Program-made: the position numbers and the translations under genes | Assembly (NCBI GenBank): GCA_934339005.1 | Contig: CAKRHR010000013.1 | Location: forward strand, 1-60,997 | DNA: 60,997 nucleotides | From: an uncultured Catenibacillus sp. | GTDB taxonomy: Bacteria > Bacillota > Clostridia > Lachnospirales > Lachnospiraceae | Reading direction: 5' to 3' | The notes under the pieces: generated by a model | What the model was told of the DNA's origin: nothing | Database searches by the model: none | Seen by the model: the letters and a program-made list of their open reading frames with translations, nothing else | Shown: one piece after another, positions 36,024-45,176 of the stretch | Layout: every line of letters begins with the position of its first letter | Numbering within the stretch: the first letter of the stretch is position 1

Positions 36024-38568
36024 TAATTTTCTCCACCTTTATCGGATGTATCATGTGTCGTATACCTTTGAAAATATGTCCGTTGGCCATATCCCGCATG
36101 CCAAGTGCCATGTGATATGGAAATGATGTTCCCGCAGACATTGACATTGTGCGCAGCGAGTTGGATTCAAGAATGCGTTTAAGAAATAATGCACCTTTTA
36201 ACTGATTGTCCCTCTGTGTTCCAGCCGGCAGCTTCTTTGCTTCCTTTTCGCTTTTCTTTGCCACTGAAAGCACCGCGTTAAATAAAATATTTCCCATCCA
36301 GGTCTGTTTTAAATCTGTAAAACGTGACTCCAGTGTAATTGGCATTTTCTTTGGTTCTTCGATGTGTGTATTGGCATCGACAATAACCGGTTTGGCAAAA
36401 TTATGCAGCGGTTTTTGTGAAATTTTTTCTGACATCTCTTTACTGATAAATATTAATTCTGACATTGCTTCCTGATGTTTTGTTGCATTTCCTACACAGA
36501 CTTTTTCTGATTTTTGGCCATCCACAAATCGCTCTGTCTTTTTTATCTGTACATCATTTTTTATCTTATTATCTGTTTTTATCGTTTCATGCGCATTTTT
36601 CATCAGCGCAAATTCATAGTTTCCGGCTTCAAGTGTCATCTGTTTTGTTTTCGGATGAAATACCATCAAATCTTCATATGAGATAAATAATGTTACTGTT
36701 TTTGTTTCTCCCGGTTCTAAAAAGACTTTATTAAATGCTTTTAATTCTCTGACCGGTCGTTCAATCAGGCTGTCTTTCATGCAGACATAACATTGCACAA
36801 CCTCTGCACCGGACATCCGGCCTGTATTTGTCACATCAACGGTCAGCCCGATGCCTTTGTCTATCATCTGTGTTTTCATATTTGCATAGGCAAATTGTGT
36901 ATATGACAAACCATATCCAAACGGATATTGTACCGGCACGTTGTTTGTTTCATAATACCGATATCCCACATAAATGCCTTCACGGTAAACTTCACTAATA
37001 TGCTTTCCGAAATCTTTACCATAAGGCACATCTGCATAGCTTTTCACCCAGGTTTCTGCAAGTCTTCCGCTCGGATTACTTTCTCCAAACAAAAGTGCTG
37101 CCGTAGCCTCTCCGCCTGCCTGTCCCGGCAAAAACATATTTAAAATAGCACTGACATTTTTTTCAAAAGGCAATGTCACTACTGAACCTCCGTAAAGCAC
37201 TACCACAATTTTTCTGCCTGTTTTTAATAATTGTGTGATTAATTCTAATTGATTTTTGGGAAGTTCTAATGATGCTCTGTCCACACCTTCACTCTCTGCA
37301 TAATCCGTCAGACCGCAAAAGATTAAAATAACATCTTCCTCTGAAAGTTTTTTGGCTGCTGACACCGCCTGCTTTACCAACGCTTCATCGTTGATATCTG
37401 CTTCATGGTAGCCCTTTTCATAAATATAACTGATATTTCTTGCATTAAATGCGTCCTTTGGTGTCGTCAGTCTTGCCGGATGAATCATTGAACTTCCTGC
37501 GCCCTGATAACGCATTTTTTCAAACAGCTCACCAATCACAAGCAATTTTCGTCCTGCATGGCTGTCAAGAGGCAAAATATTATCCTCATTTTTTAATAAC
37601 ACCGCACAGTCTTTAGCAATATCTGCTGCCAGTTTATGATGCTCATCCCTCATCGCCTCTGTCAGCATTCCCGACTTCACCACGCGAAGTTTTCGATTTT
37701 CCTCACAATTCTTTATAAATTCTAACATTCTGCGTACGCATGTATCTAATTCTTTCTCTTTTAAACGACCATCTCGCACCGCATCCATTATCATTTTTTT
37801 AGAAATCGCTGTATCACCGGGCATTTCAAGCTCCATGCCTGCTTTAACACCCTGTTCCCGGTCTTTGCTTGCGCCCCAGTCCGACATTACAATGCCGTCA
37901 AAGCCCCATTCGTCCCGAAGCACATCTGTCAGAAGCCATTGATTCTGTGAACAAAATGTACCATTGATTTGATTATAGGCACACATGACAGATTTGGGAT
38001 GTGCCTGTTTGACAATTCGTTCAAAGGCTTTCAGATAAATTTCTCTTGCCGTTCGTTCATCCACAACAGAGTTTCCCATAAAACGATAATTTTCTGAGTT
38101 ATTCAACGCAAAATGTTTAACTGATACATCCACATGCTGATGCATCACACCCTGAATGTGCGCAGTACCCATGCATCCGGCTAGATATGGGTCTTCCGAA
38201 AAATATTCAAAATTTCTGCCACACAGAGGATTCCGTTTAATATTCACACCCGGTCCAAGCAGTACATCTACACCGTAATGTCCACATTCTCTGCCGATGG
38301 CTTCACCCATCTGATATAAATTATTGGGATTCCATCCAGAAGCTGTTGCCACAGCTGTCGGAAATGAAGTTGCCGGTTCACTTGTTGAAATACCATTATC
38401 CTTTGCCCCCTCTGTCTGCTTTCTTAATCCGTGAGGCCCGTCTGAGGTGCAAACGGAAGGAATATCAAGTCTCTCAATCGCATTTGTGTACATAAAATTT
38501 GTTCCGGATAATAAATATGCTTTTTCAAGTAAAGTCATTTTTTGTAATGTTTCATCTATATTTTTCAT
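36004..38568 (-). CDS. Beta-glucosidase-like glycoside hydrolase, GH3
   Basis: About 854 residues. The GH3 barrel has TSDGPHGLRKQ near residue 45 and the nucleophile Asp230 in VMSDWGAS. The second domain (VILIFCGLTDYAESEGVDR) is followed by a fibronectin-III-like domain (GAEVVQCYVCMKD ... LEAGNYEFAL). About 170 further residues beyond it, with SRFTDLKQTWMGNILFNAV, resemble the extra C-terminal tail of some Lachnospiraceae GH3 enzymes. The start at 38568 is preferred because GAGG lies about 10 bases before it; an ATG at 38583 is an alternative. It likely releases a beta-linked sugar from rhamnosylated glycosides together with the downstream GH78. Confidence 0.9.
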   Translation of the reverse strand: MKNIDETLQKMTLLEKAYLLSGTNFMYTNAIERLDIPSVCTSDGPHGLRKQTEGAKDNGISTSEPATSFPTAVATASGWNPNNLYQMGEAIGRECGHYGVDVLLGPGVNIKRNPLCGRNFEYFSEDPYLAGCMGTAHIQGVMHQHVDVSVKHFALNNSENYRFMGNSVVDERTAREIYLKAFERIVKQAHPKSVMCAYNQINGTFCSQNQWLLTDVLRDEWGFDGIVMSDWGASKDREQGVKAGMELEMPGDTAISKKMIMDAVRDGRLKEKELDTCVRRMLEFIKNCEENRKLRVVKSGMLTEAMRDEHHKLAADIAKDCAVLLKNEDNILPLDSHAGRKLLVIGELFEKMRYQGAGSSMIHPARLTTPKDAFNARNISYIYEKGYHEADINDEALVKQAVSAAKKLSEEDVILIFCGLTDYAESEGVDRASLELPKNQLELITQLLKTGRKIVVVLYGGSVVTLPFEKNVSAILNMFLPGQAGGEATAALLFGESNPSGRLAETWVKSYADVPYGKDFGKHISEVYREGIYVGYRYYETNNVPVQYPFGYGLSYTQFAYANMKTQMIDKGIGLTVDVTNTGRMSGAEVVQCYVCMKDSLIERPVRELKAFNKVFLEPGETKTVTLFISYEDLMVFHPKTKQMTLEAGNYEFALMKNAHETIKTDNKIKNDVQIKKTERFVDGQKSEKVCVGNATKHQEAMSELIFISKEMSEKISQKPLHNFAKPVIVDANTHIEEPKKMPITLESRFTDLKQTWMGNILFNAVLSVAKKSEKEAKKLPAGTQRDNQLKGALFLKRILESNSLRTMSMSAGTSFPYHMALGMRDMANGHIFKGIRHMIHPIKVEKINESKKS

Positions 38569-38598
38569 GTCATTATTCCTCATATTATAACTATGAAT

Positions 38599-38618
38599 GT
38601 CAAAAGTAAATTTTTGAC
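38599..38618. promoter_or_regulatory. Palindromic operator candidate before GH3
   Basis: Perfect arms GTCAAAA (38599-38605) and TTTTGAC (38612-38618) with a 6-base spacer, about 30 bases upstream of the GH3 start and next to a TATAAT-like box. Same half-site as at 2143-2169 and 20671-20742. Confidence 0.5.
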
Positions 38619-38644
38619 CTGCTGTTTTTCTATTTTTAATCTAC

Positions 38645-38833
38645 TTATGCATTCAAAGATTTAAGTTCACTCTGAATTTGTGCACGTTTCTGCTCACCTG
38701 CAGTTTTCTCTTTTTGCCAGCGTGCTTTATCTTTTTCTGAAAGCTTTGCAAATGCCGCTTCATATTCGAGTTTTTGTTCTGGTGTTTCCTCCTGACCTTT
38801 AAACAATCGGATTTCATGCTGTTTAATTGTCAC
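38645..38833 (-). CDS. Small hydrophilic protein of unknown function
   Basis: 62 residues, highly charged and helical, probably a short coiled coil (TPEQKLEYEAAFAKLSEKDK). No known family recognised. The start is GTG with a weak ribosome site, 12 bases after the stop of the symporter gene, so it would depend on translational coupling. It sits between the symporter and GH3, suggesting a role in this sugar locus, but it could be spurious. Confidence 0.55.
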   Translation of the reverse strand: MTIKQHEIRLFKGQEETPEQKLEYEAAFAKLSEKDKARWQKEKTAGEQKRAQIQSELKSLNA

Positions 38834-38845
38834 CGTTTTTTCAAC

Positions 38846-40234
38846 TTATAAAAACCATAAAAGGATTGCCAACACAATGCCTGTAATAACTTCAAAACCG
38901 ACAAACGCAAAGATAATCACGTGTTTCACTGTATCAGACTGCACCGCTGCAATTGTTTCGCCGGCGGCATTAATCGTCGGTGCCACATAACCACTGCCTG
39001 CCAGCAGCATATTAAAAATACCTGTAAATATGCCAAGGCCTGAAACTGCAATAATATTGTACACAGACATTGTAATACCATCGCACCGGATACCACTTTT
39101 CCATTCAAGGTTGTCCAGATTATCCGCAAACAGCGCCATAAATACATAAGCACATGGCAGACCACCAATATTTTTGATAAACTGTCCAATTAAAACAATC
39201 ACCATATTTGTCGGGAACAGGCAGCAAATCAAACTGCCAAGCGCATAAAGCATAAAACCGACCATTGTGATATTTCTTTTGCCGAATTTCTTCGCCAGTG
39301 GCCACACTGCAAAAATGCCAATCCCCATCGGAATACCGCCAATGACAGACAACATCGTCTGAGTGATGCCATCATTATATGTACCTAAAACATAATTACT
39401 ATAATACACAAGTCCAAGATTTTTTAATGTTGTGCCTGCTGTATAAATCAGGAAATAAATGAAAATAATCCATGTGTATTTGTCTGTAAATACAACCTTT
39501 AACTGTATTTTTAACGGAAGCTTTGTTTCTTCGCTGCCCTGTTCCTCAGTAACTCTTTCCTTTGTAAAATAGTACTCAAGCAATGTCAGTGGGAACACAA
39601 GAATCGACAAAACGATCATTACCATCAACCATTTGGATTTATCTACACCGACCATCGGCATAATCACCATTGGAAATATCAGTGCCACCAAAATACCCGA
39701 CATCATAATCGTGGATATCTGATTAAATACCGATAATCCGCCGCGCTGTTTTGTATTTCTTGTAGACAGCGGCACCATCAGATTGTGGCTCATATTAAAC
39801 ATTGTATAGGCAAATGAATAATACAGGTTATACGAAAACATCACCCAGATAATCTTGACCGTTTCGCTGCCGGTAGGCACTGTAAAGAGTAAAATACCTG
39901 AAATGCACATCAACGGTGCAGACAGTAAAAGCCAAGGTCTTGCTTTGCCCTGCGCAGTCTTTGTATGGTCTATCAGATACCCCATAATCACATTGGTTAT
40001 CGCATCAATAATTTTTGAAATGATTGGAAAAATGGTTAAAAATACGCCGCCCCAGATGCTTGTCAGATTTAAAACATCTGTATAATAAATATTTAAATAT
40101 GTTGCAAGCACCGCATTTAAAAGTAAAGCCCCACTTGGACCAAGCAAATAGCCAAGCCATTTCTCCGATGCGGTTACATCTGAACTTTTAACTCGGCTGT
40201 TAAACCATTTCCTCGACAAAATAGCATTTTTCAT
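38846..40234 (-). CDS. Glycoside-pentoside-hexuronide (GPH) family sugar:cation symporter
   Basis: About 462 residues with twelve membrane helices of the MFS/GPH type. KWLGYLLGPSGALLLNAVLATYLNIYYTDV is the family's opening (split across TM1), and ITNVIMGYLIDHTKTAQGKARPWLL is the conserved loop 2-3. The start at 40234 follows AGAGGGG; longer in-frame starts up to 40351 lack a ribosome site. It probably imports a short rhamnosyl- or glucosyl-oligosaccharide for the GH3 and GH78 enzymes downstream. Divergent from the AraC gene at 40607; the 40235-40606 interval should hold both promoters, but I cannot call either with confidence. Confidence 0.9.
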   Translation of the reverse strand: MKNAILSRKWFNSRVKSSDVTASEKWLGYLLGPSGALLLNAVLATYLNIYYTDVLNLTSIWGGVFLTIFPIISKIIDAITNVIMGYLIDHTKTAQGKARPWLLLSAPLMCISGILLFTVPTGSETVKIIWVMFSYNLYYSFAYTMFNMSHNLMVPLSTRNTKQRGGLSVFNQISTIMMSGILVALIFPMVIMPMVGVDKSKWLMVMIVLSILVFPLTLLEYYFTKERVTEEQGSEETKLPLKIQLKVVFTDKYTWIIFIYFLIYTAGTTLKNLGLVYYSNYVLGTYNDGITQTMLSVIGGIPMGIGIFAVWPLAKKFGKRNITMVGFMLYALGSLICCLFPTNMVIVLIGQFIKNIGGLPCAYVFMALFADNLDNLEWKSGIRCDGITMSVYNIIAVSGLGIFTGIFNMLLAGSGYVAPTINAAGETIAAVQSDTVKHVIIFAFVGFEVITGIVLAILLWFL

Positions 40235-40606
40235 TTTTTTGTCCCCTCTCCGTAAAAATTGTTTTAATAATGCACATTCAAAGTTTTCCCAAATACTTTT
40301 AAATGTTTCGATTTCAGTTTTAATTTTACTGTCTTTCTTTAGCATTATCATATCTCTTTGCGCTGTCGTTTTCTTGTAAATTTGTTTTGCTTTTTATATT
40401 TTTGTTTGATATTATGATAATAAAACTAAAGATAATTTACCTTTTTCCTGGCATCATATTAATTGAATGTCAGAATTGAAAACCAGAAACAATAAAAAAC
40501 TTGTTTTTAATAGAAGAAACAATTATTGAAAATTTTTGAAACTAACGAACACATATCATGCGACAGCATCGAAGATTAGAAAATATCATAAATGGAGATA
40601 CTCGAC

Positions 40607-41788
40607 ATGGATTATTCATATTTATGCAAAAAAATCGGAGATATGGCGGGCATTCCGATTCGACTCTACGAAAACCAGAAACTCATTTATTTTTACTCCC
40701 TGCTGCAGCTTTCCAAAGACCCTTTATCATTGTACGAAACGCAGGTCATGCAAATTCGCACGGAAGTTGGCTATTTTGTCACACCTGATTTCGATTACTA
40801 TGGCATTATCAACGGGCAGGACAACACGATTATTATCGGTCCGACGCGCCTTACAGATATGACACTGCAGGAATATAAAAAACTGGCATTTATTTTAGAA
40901 GTTGCCCCTGAAGACACAGATGACTTTATTCGTGCACTTTCGTCAATTAATCATATTCCACTTGAAAGCATTTTACAAATTCTGTGCGCCATGAATTATG
41001 TCATCAATGGCACACAGCTTGAACTGACCGATATTGAAGTGACCGATTCTGTGCAGGAAGATATTTTTATGCATTCGCAAACGCCCCTTGAAACTAAAAT
41101 GACACATTCTGACGATGTTACTTTTCAGGATATTCAAAAAACGTATTACGTCGAACAGACACTTTTGGATATTGTCAGACGCGGAGATACTTCCACATTA
41201 AATGAATGGCTCAAAACTCCTCCTGCAATTCATCCGGGTAAATTATCCTCCGACTTAATTCGACAATATAAAAATAATATCATTATCGCCGTATCGCTAT
41301 ATGCCCGTTCAGCTATTCGTGGTGGTATGGATCTGGCAGATGCCATGCAGCTCAGCGATGCTTATATTCAAAAAATAGAACATTTGCAGACTATTGAACA
41401 GATTTCAAATATTGCATTTCATGCCATTAAAGAATATACAACCCTTGTGGAACAATCTCGATTTGGCAATCATCAGACCGAGCTTGTAAGGCAGGTCAGT
41501 AGTTATATCCGACATCATATTTCGGAAAATATTAAAACTGAGGATATTGCCAAAAATCTGTATTTGAGCCGCAGTCATCTTTCAACACGATTTAAAAAAG
41601 AAAGCGGTGTTTCTTTAAATGAGTACATTACACTGATAAAAATTTCCGAAGCAAAACATTTGCTGACCCATACCGATAAAAGTCTTTTGCTAATCAGCAA
41701 TTACCTTGGTTATTCTTCTCAAAGCTATTTTTGTAATATTTTTAAGAAATATGTTGGAAAATCGCCTAAAGAATACAGGGAATTATAG
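40607..41788 (+). CDS. AraC-family transcriptional regulator
   Basis: About 393 residues. A long N-terminal sensor of about 270 residues (SYLCKKIGDMAGIPIRLYENQKL, split; PTRLTDMTLQEY) precedes the AraC domain (TEDIAKNLYLSRSHLSTRFKKE, then LLISNYLGYSSQSYFCNIFKK, then GKSPKEYREL). The start at 40607 has GGAG 10 bases upstream; an ATG at 40592 is less well placed. One of the few plus-strand genes. Divergent arrangement implies it controls the symporter-GH3-GH78 genes. Confidence 0.9.
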   Translation: MDYSYLCKKIGDMAGIPIRLYENQKLIYFYSLLQLSKDPLSLYETQVMQIRTEVGYFVTPDFDYYGIINGQDNTIIIGPTRLTDMTLQEYKKLAFILEVAPEDTDDFIRALSSINHIPLESILQILCAMNYVINGTQLELTDIEVTDSVQEDIFMHSQTPLETKMTHSDDVTFQDIQKTYYVEQTLLDIVRRGDTSTLNEWLKTPPAIHPGKLSSDLIRQYKNNIIIAVSLYARSAIRGGMDLADAMQLSDAYIQKIEHLQTIEQISNIAFHAIKEYTTLVEQSRFGNHQTELVRQVSSYIRHHISENIKTEDIAKNLYLSRSHLSTRFKKESGVSLNEYITLIKISEAKHLLTHTDKSLLLISNYLGYSSQSYFCNIFKKYVGKSPKEYREL

Positions 41789-41817
41789 TTGTTATTTTTT
41801 ATTTTAAGGCTTATAAT
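41789..41817 (+). promoter_or_regulatory. Promoter of metY
   Basis: TTGTTA (41789-41794) and TATAAT (41812-41817) are spaced by 17 bases, starting at the stop codon of the AraC gene. The leader is only about 35 bases, too short for a SAM or T-box riboswitch. Confidence 0.65.
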
Positions 41818-41859
41818 CAAATATATATTTATCTGATACGAAAAGGAGATTTTTAACCT

Positions 41860-43143
41860 ATGAACAATTACAACATAGAAACACAATGTATTCATTCCGG
41901 TTATACACCAAAAAAAGGGGAACCTTGTGCCTTGCCAATTTATCAGAGTACAACATTTAAATATGATACAACTGATGAGATGGGTCAATTATTCGATTTA
42001 AAGGCCGAAGGCTATTTCTATACGCGCCTGCAAAATCCGACAAATGATGCCGTTGCAGCCAAAATTGCTGACCTTGAAGGCGGCGTTGCAGCTATCCTGA
42101 CATCTTCCGGACAGGCAGCTAACTTCTACGCTGTATTTAATATTTGTGAAGCAGGTGACCACGTTGTTGCAGCTTCTACGATTTACGGCGGCACATTCAA
42201 TCTTCTTGCAGTAACATTTAAAAAACTTGGCATTGACTGCACATTTGTGGATACAGATGCCAGCGCCGAAGAAATCGCTGCTGCATTTAAACCAAATACA
42301 AAAGTCCTTTTTGCAGAAACTATTGCAAATCCTGCACTGGTTGTTCTGGATATTGAAAAATTTGCGCATGTTGCACACGAACACGGCGTACCATTCATTG
42401 TGGATAATACTTTTGCCACACCTGTCAACTGCAGACCTTTTGAATGGGGCGCTGATATCGTCACACATTCCACAACAAAATATATGGATGGCAATGCTGT
42501 TCAGGTTGGCGGCGCTATTGTGGACAGCGGTAATTTTGACTGGGATGCTTACGGTCATAAATACCACGGACTGACAGAACCAGATGAATCTTACCATGGT
42601 GTCATTTACACAAAACAGTTCGGCAAAAAAGCTTATATCACTAAAGCGACTTCACAGTTAATGCGAGACCTTGGCTCGATTCCATCACCAACAAACTGTT
42701 TTCTTTTAAACCTTGGACTCCAGACATTACCGCTGCGTGTTGAACGTCATTGCTACAACGCTCAGAAAATTGCAGAATTTTTAAACGCACATGAAAAAGT
42801 TTCTCATGTCAACTATGCTGGTCTGCCAGATGATAAATATTATGCACTGGCACAAAAATACATGAAAGATGGACATACTTGTGGCGTTATTTCCTTTGAA
42901 TTAACCGGTGGCCGCGATGCCGCTGTTCGTTTTATGGACAGCTTAAAACTTGCAGTCATTGCCACACATGTCGCAGCTTCAATTACAATGGTACTTCATC
43001 CTGCCAGCCACACACACCGCCAGATGAACGATGAACAATTAGCAGAAGCGGGTGTATCTCCTGGCATGATCCGACTTTCAATTGGTATTGAAAATGTCGA
43101 TGATATTATTGCAGACCTTGCGCAGGCGCTGGAAAATGCTTAA
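41860..43143 (+). CDS. metY: O-acetylhomoserine aminocarboxypropyltransferase (sulfhydrylase)
   Basis: 427 residues of the Cys/Met-metabolism PLP family, large type typical of MetY. N-terminal ETQCIHSGYTP, YTRLQNPTNDA, the PLP-stacking region TSSGQAANFYA, DNTFATPVNCRPFEWGAD and the PLP lysine in HSTTKYMDG (about residue 207). It makes homocysteine from O-acetylhomoserine and sulfide (or can act as cysteine synthase). AAAAGGAG lies 9 bases before ATG. Single-gene transcript with its own promoter and terminator. Confidence 0.93.
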   Translation: MNNYNIETQCIHSGYTPKKGEPCALPIYQSTTFKYDTTDEMGQLFDLKAEGYFYTRLQNPTNDAVAAKIADLEGGVAAILTSSGQAANFYAVFNICEAGDHVVAASTIYGGTFNLLAVTFKKLGIDCTFVDTDASAEEIAAAFKPNTKVLFAETIANPALVVLDIEKFAHVAHEHGVPFIVDNTFATPVNCRPFEWGADIVTHSTTKYMDGNAVQVGGAIVDSGNFDWDAYGHKYHGLTEPDESYHGVIYTKQFGKKAYITKATSQLMRDLGSIPSPTNCFLLNLGLQTLPLRVERHCYNAQKIAEFLNAHEKVSHVNYAGLPDDKYYALAQKYMKDGHTCGVISFELTGGRDAAVRFMDSLKLAVIATHVAASITMVLHPASHTHRQMNDEQLAEAGVSPGMIRLSIGIENVDDIIADLAQALENA

Positions 43144-43183
43144 ATTATAAATCACTGTAAATTTCTATACGAATATTAATAAC

Positions 43184-43231
43184 AAATCCCCATACTTCTT
43201 ACAGTTTTCACTGTCGGAAATATGGGGATTT
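43184..43231 (+). terminator. Terminator of metY
   Basis: AAATCCCCATA (43184-43194) pairs perfectly with TATGGGGATTT (43221-43231); a weak T-rich tail follows. It is 40 bases after the metY stop. Confidence 0.7.
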
Positions 43232-43277
43232 ATATTTAACAATTATATAATTATATTTACAATATAAACCTTTGTTA

Positions 43278-43466
43278 TCACATTACTTCAATGGCGTCTT
43301 TTCCCTTAATTGCTAACTCTTCGCAATAATCAAGCAATATTTTAATGCTAGCAAACTCCTGATGGATTAATGTTTCTGTCGGAAGTTTTTCATTAACCAC
43401 AAAATCAAAACATTTATTAATCATTTTAATATTTTTTTCCAGTTCATTTTTTACAGATTTATCCAT
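43278..43466 (-). CDS. Small protein of unknown function
   Basis: 62 residues, helical and charged (KNELEKNIKMINKCFDFVV, then LDYCEELAIKGKDAIEVM). No family recognised. AAGAAAGGG lies upstream of ATG, supporting translation. It is isolated between metY and the Rpn repeat region on the minus strand. Confidence 0.6.
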   Translation of the reverse strand: MDKSVKNELEKNIKMINKCFDFVVNEKLPTETLIHQEFASIKILLDYCEELAIKGKDAIEVM

Positions 43467-43659
43467 AGAATTATCCCTTTCTTACAATTGTGAATATAGA
43501 AACTTATGATTAACTCAATTTAATTTTACTAAGTTGTGATTAAGTAGCCACTACTAGTACAAACTTACCATCAGCCGTCACGGCGTGTGGAAAATAAGCC
43601 TGTTGCAAAACAGACTTTTATTTTTATTTCTGTATTTTTACTCTTGTCCATATTCTTAT

Positions 43660-45070
43660 CCAGTATCTATGTTGTATACTGTCGATTATGCCAAAAACTT
43701 GTAATATCCTGTCGAAGGATAATGATTGAGAATGTCACTTGCTCTGTGATATGATAGAAACATGATAGGTCGTTGTTATGAAATGATTGTCGAATTTATT
43801 CTGATATTCTGATGATTCAATGTTCTGCGTATTTAAATATGGTATGGTTCACAATTTTGTTTATTTAAATATTCTAATGATTCAAATATTCTGTTTATTT
43901 AAATATTCTAATGATTCGAATATTCTGTTTATTTAAATATTCTAATGGTTCGAATATTCTGTTTATTTAAATCGCTGTGTTCCACTATTTTATTTAACTT
44001 GAATAATGAATCTGTTCAGAAATTTTGATTTCGACATTATCAATTACCAAAGTGAATTTAGGAGGTAAAAATGGGATTCACAGATACTGTAACAAAAGCC
44101 TACATCAGAGAAAACACCGTATTCGCAGACGCTTTCAACTATCTGCTCTACGATGGCAAACAAATTATTAAACCAGAAAACTTACATACCAAAGATATCA
44201 CAGAAATTGCCATACCCTTTCATCCAGAAGACAAGATTAGTTCTCGGAAACTTTCAAAAAGTGCCGCTCAAAAATACCGTGATATTTTCAAGTCAACGGT
44301 TGTCATGAATGACGAGGAAGCATCATATATTCTTCTTGGTATTGAAAATCAATCCGAAGTCCACTATGCCATGCCCGTTCGCAATGCCATTTATGATGCA
44401 CTTCAATACGGTCAACAGGTAGATGACATTGCCGCACACCACCGAAAGCATAATGAATTATCTTCTGTACATACTAGTGGTGAATATCTCTCTGGATTTT
44501 TGAAGGATGATACGATCGCCCCAGTGATTACACTTGTCATTTACTTTGGACTGACACCGTGGGATGGACCACGTTCATTACACGAAATGATGGCTGTTAA
44601 AAATCAACAGCTACTCAGCTTTGTTCCAGATTACCATATACATTTACTGGAACCTCACTGCATTTCAGATGACGATTTACAAAAATTTTCAACTAATCTC
44701 AGAGAAGTTATGGGCTATATCAAATATGCGAACGATAAACAAAAACTGGCTGCATTTATCCAAAACAACCCACGTATGACCATCGAACGCAACGCCGCTC
44801 TGGTCATCAGCGCCTCCACCCATACATCCATAAATATTTCAGAGAAGGAGGAAACCGTAGATATGTGCAAAGCTATTGAAGAAATGTTGGCAGATGCCAA
44901 AGCTGAAGGCGAAAATCTTGGACTTACCCAAGGCCTTTCCCAAGGGCTTTCCCAAGGTCGCTTCGAGGGTAAATTGGAATCCCTCGCCGAACTGGTTAGA
45001 GATGGCATTTTAGATATCAATGAAGCTGCCAAACGCGTTAATATGTCCGTTGAAGAATTTGAAGAAAAAT
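43660..45070 (+). repeat. Long direct repeat, copy A (Rpn gene and upstream DNA)
   Basis: About 1.4 kb that recurs at 48140-49493 in the same orientation. The match covers about 400 bases upstream of the Rpn gene and nearly all of its coding sequence. Together the two copies bracket the SPFH cassette, 4.4 kb apart. The copy contains a conserved weak promoter (TTGAGA at 43726, TATGAT at 43750, 18-base spacer) and an extra pair of 34-base tandem units. Confidence 0.9.
43860..43961 (+). repeat. Three tandem 34-base repeats upstream of Rpn copy A
   Basis: Units at 43860-43893, 43894-43927 and 43928-43961, plus the start of a fourth. Each reads TTTATTTAAATATTCTAATG followed by ATTCAAATATTCTG or near variants, and units two and three contain the dyad AATATTC/GAATATT. 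Copy B has one unit (48339-48372). The repeats lie in the presumed 5' leader of the nuclease mRNA. Confidence 0.9.
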
Positions 45071-45084
45071 GCACCAATTTTTAA
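44071..45084 (+). CDS. Rpn-family recombination-promoting nuclease / PD-(D/E)XK putative transposase, copy A
   Basis: 337 residues. PD-(D/E)XK nuclease-like core: FADAFNYLLYDGKQII near residues 18-33 and ILLGIENQSEVHYAMPVRN near 89-107 carry the family's acidic and Glu-x-Gln positions. A tail of Gln-Gly repeats (LTQGLSQGLSQGRFEGK) and a C-terminal EF-hand-like helix pair (GILDINEAAKRVNMSVEEF) follow. Family members nick or cut DNA and promote recombination. AGGAGG precedes ATG by 7 bases. It is nearly identical to the gene at 48482-49513. Confidence 0.88.
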   Translation: MGFTDTVTKAYIRENTVFADAFNYLLYDGKQIIKPENLHTKDITEIAIPFHPEDKISSRKLSKSAAQKYRDIFKSTVVMNDEEASYILLGIENQSEVHYAMPVRNAIYDALQYGQQVDDIAAHHRKHNELSSVHTSGEYLSGFLKDDTIAPVITLVIYFGLTPWDGPRSLHEMMAVKNQQLLSFVPDYHIHLLEPHCISDDDLQKFSTNLREVMGYIKYANDKQKLAAFIQNNPRMTIERNAALVISASTHTSINISEKEETVDMCKAIEEMLADAKAEGENLGLTQGLSQGLSQGRFEGKLESLAELVRDGILDINEAAKRVNMSVEEFEEKCTNF

Positions 45085-45109
45085 AATAGTATTTTATCAG
45101 CAATAAAAA

Positions 45110-45166
45110 TTGACTGAGTTATCATACCCCTTCATTTGTAATATCAAGGTAATGTAACTCAGTCAA
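45110..45166 (-). terminator. Terminator between convergent Rpn copy A and YARHG genes
   Basis: TTGACTGAGTT (45110-45120) pairs perfectly with AACTCAGTCAA (45156-45166). On the minus strand a TTTTTATTG tail follows, ending the SPFH operon; it can also serve the plus-strand Rpn gene. Confidence 0.85.
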
Positions 45167-45176
45167 TATATTTTAC

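Noticed and set aside
41789..41859. SAM or T-box riboswitch before metY
   Set aside because: The leader is only about 35 bases after the promoter, far too short, and no T-box sequence or S-box fold is visible.
41998..42597. 199-codon antisense ORF over metY
   Set aside because: The metY gene is conserved in full on the other strand; this frame has Cys-rich, unfamiliar sequence and no ribosome site.
28143..43590. Similar CATCAGCCGTCAC strings near 28141 and 43569 as a dispersed repeat element
   Set aside because: Only about 13 bases match and the surroundings differ, so this may be chance or a common terminator fragment.
43860..43961. A possible CRISPR array made of 34-base repeats
   Set aside because: The units are directly tandem with no spacers, and no cas gene is present. 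They are a simple tandem repeat.
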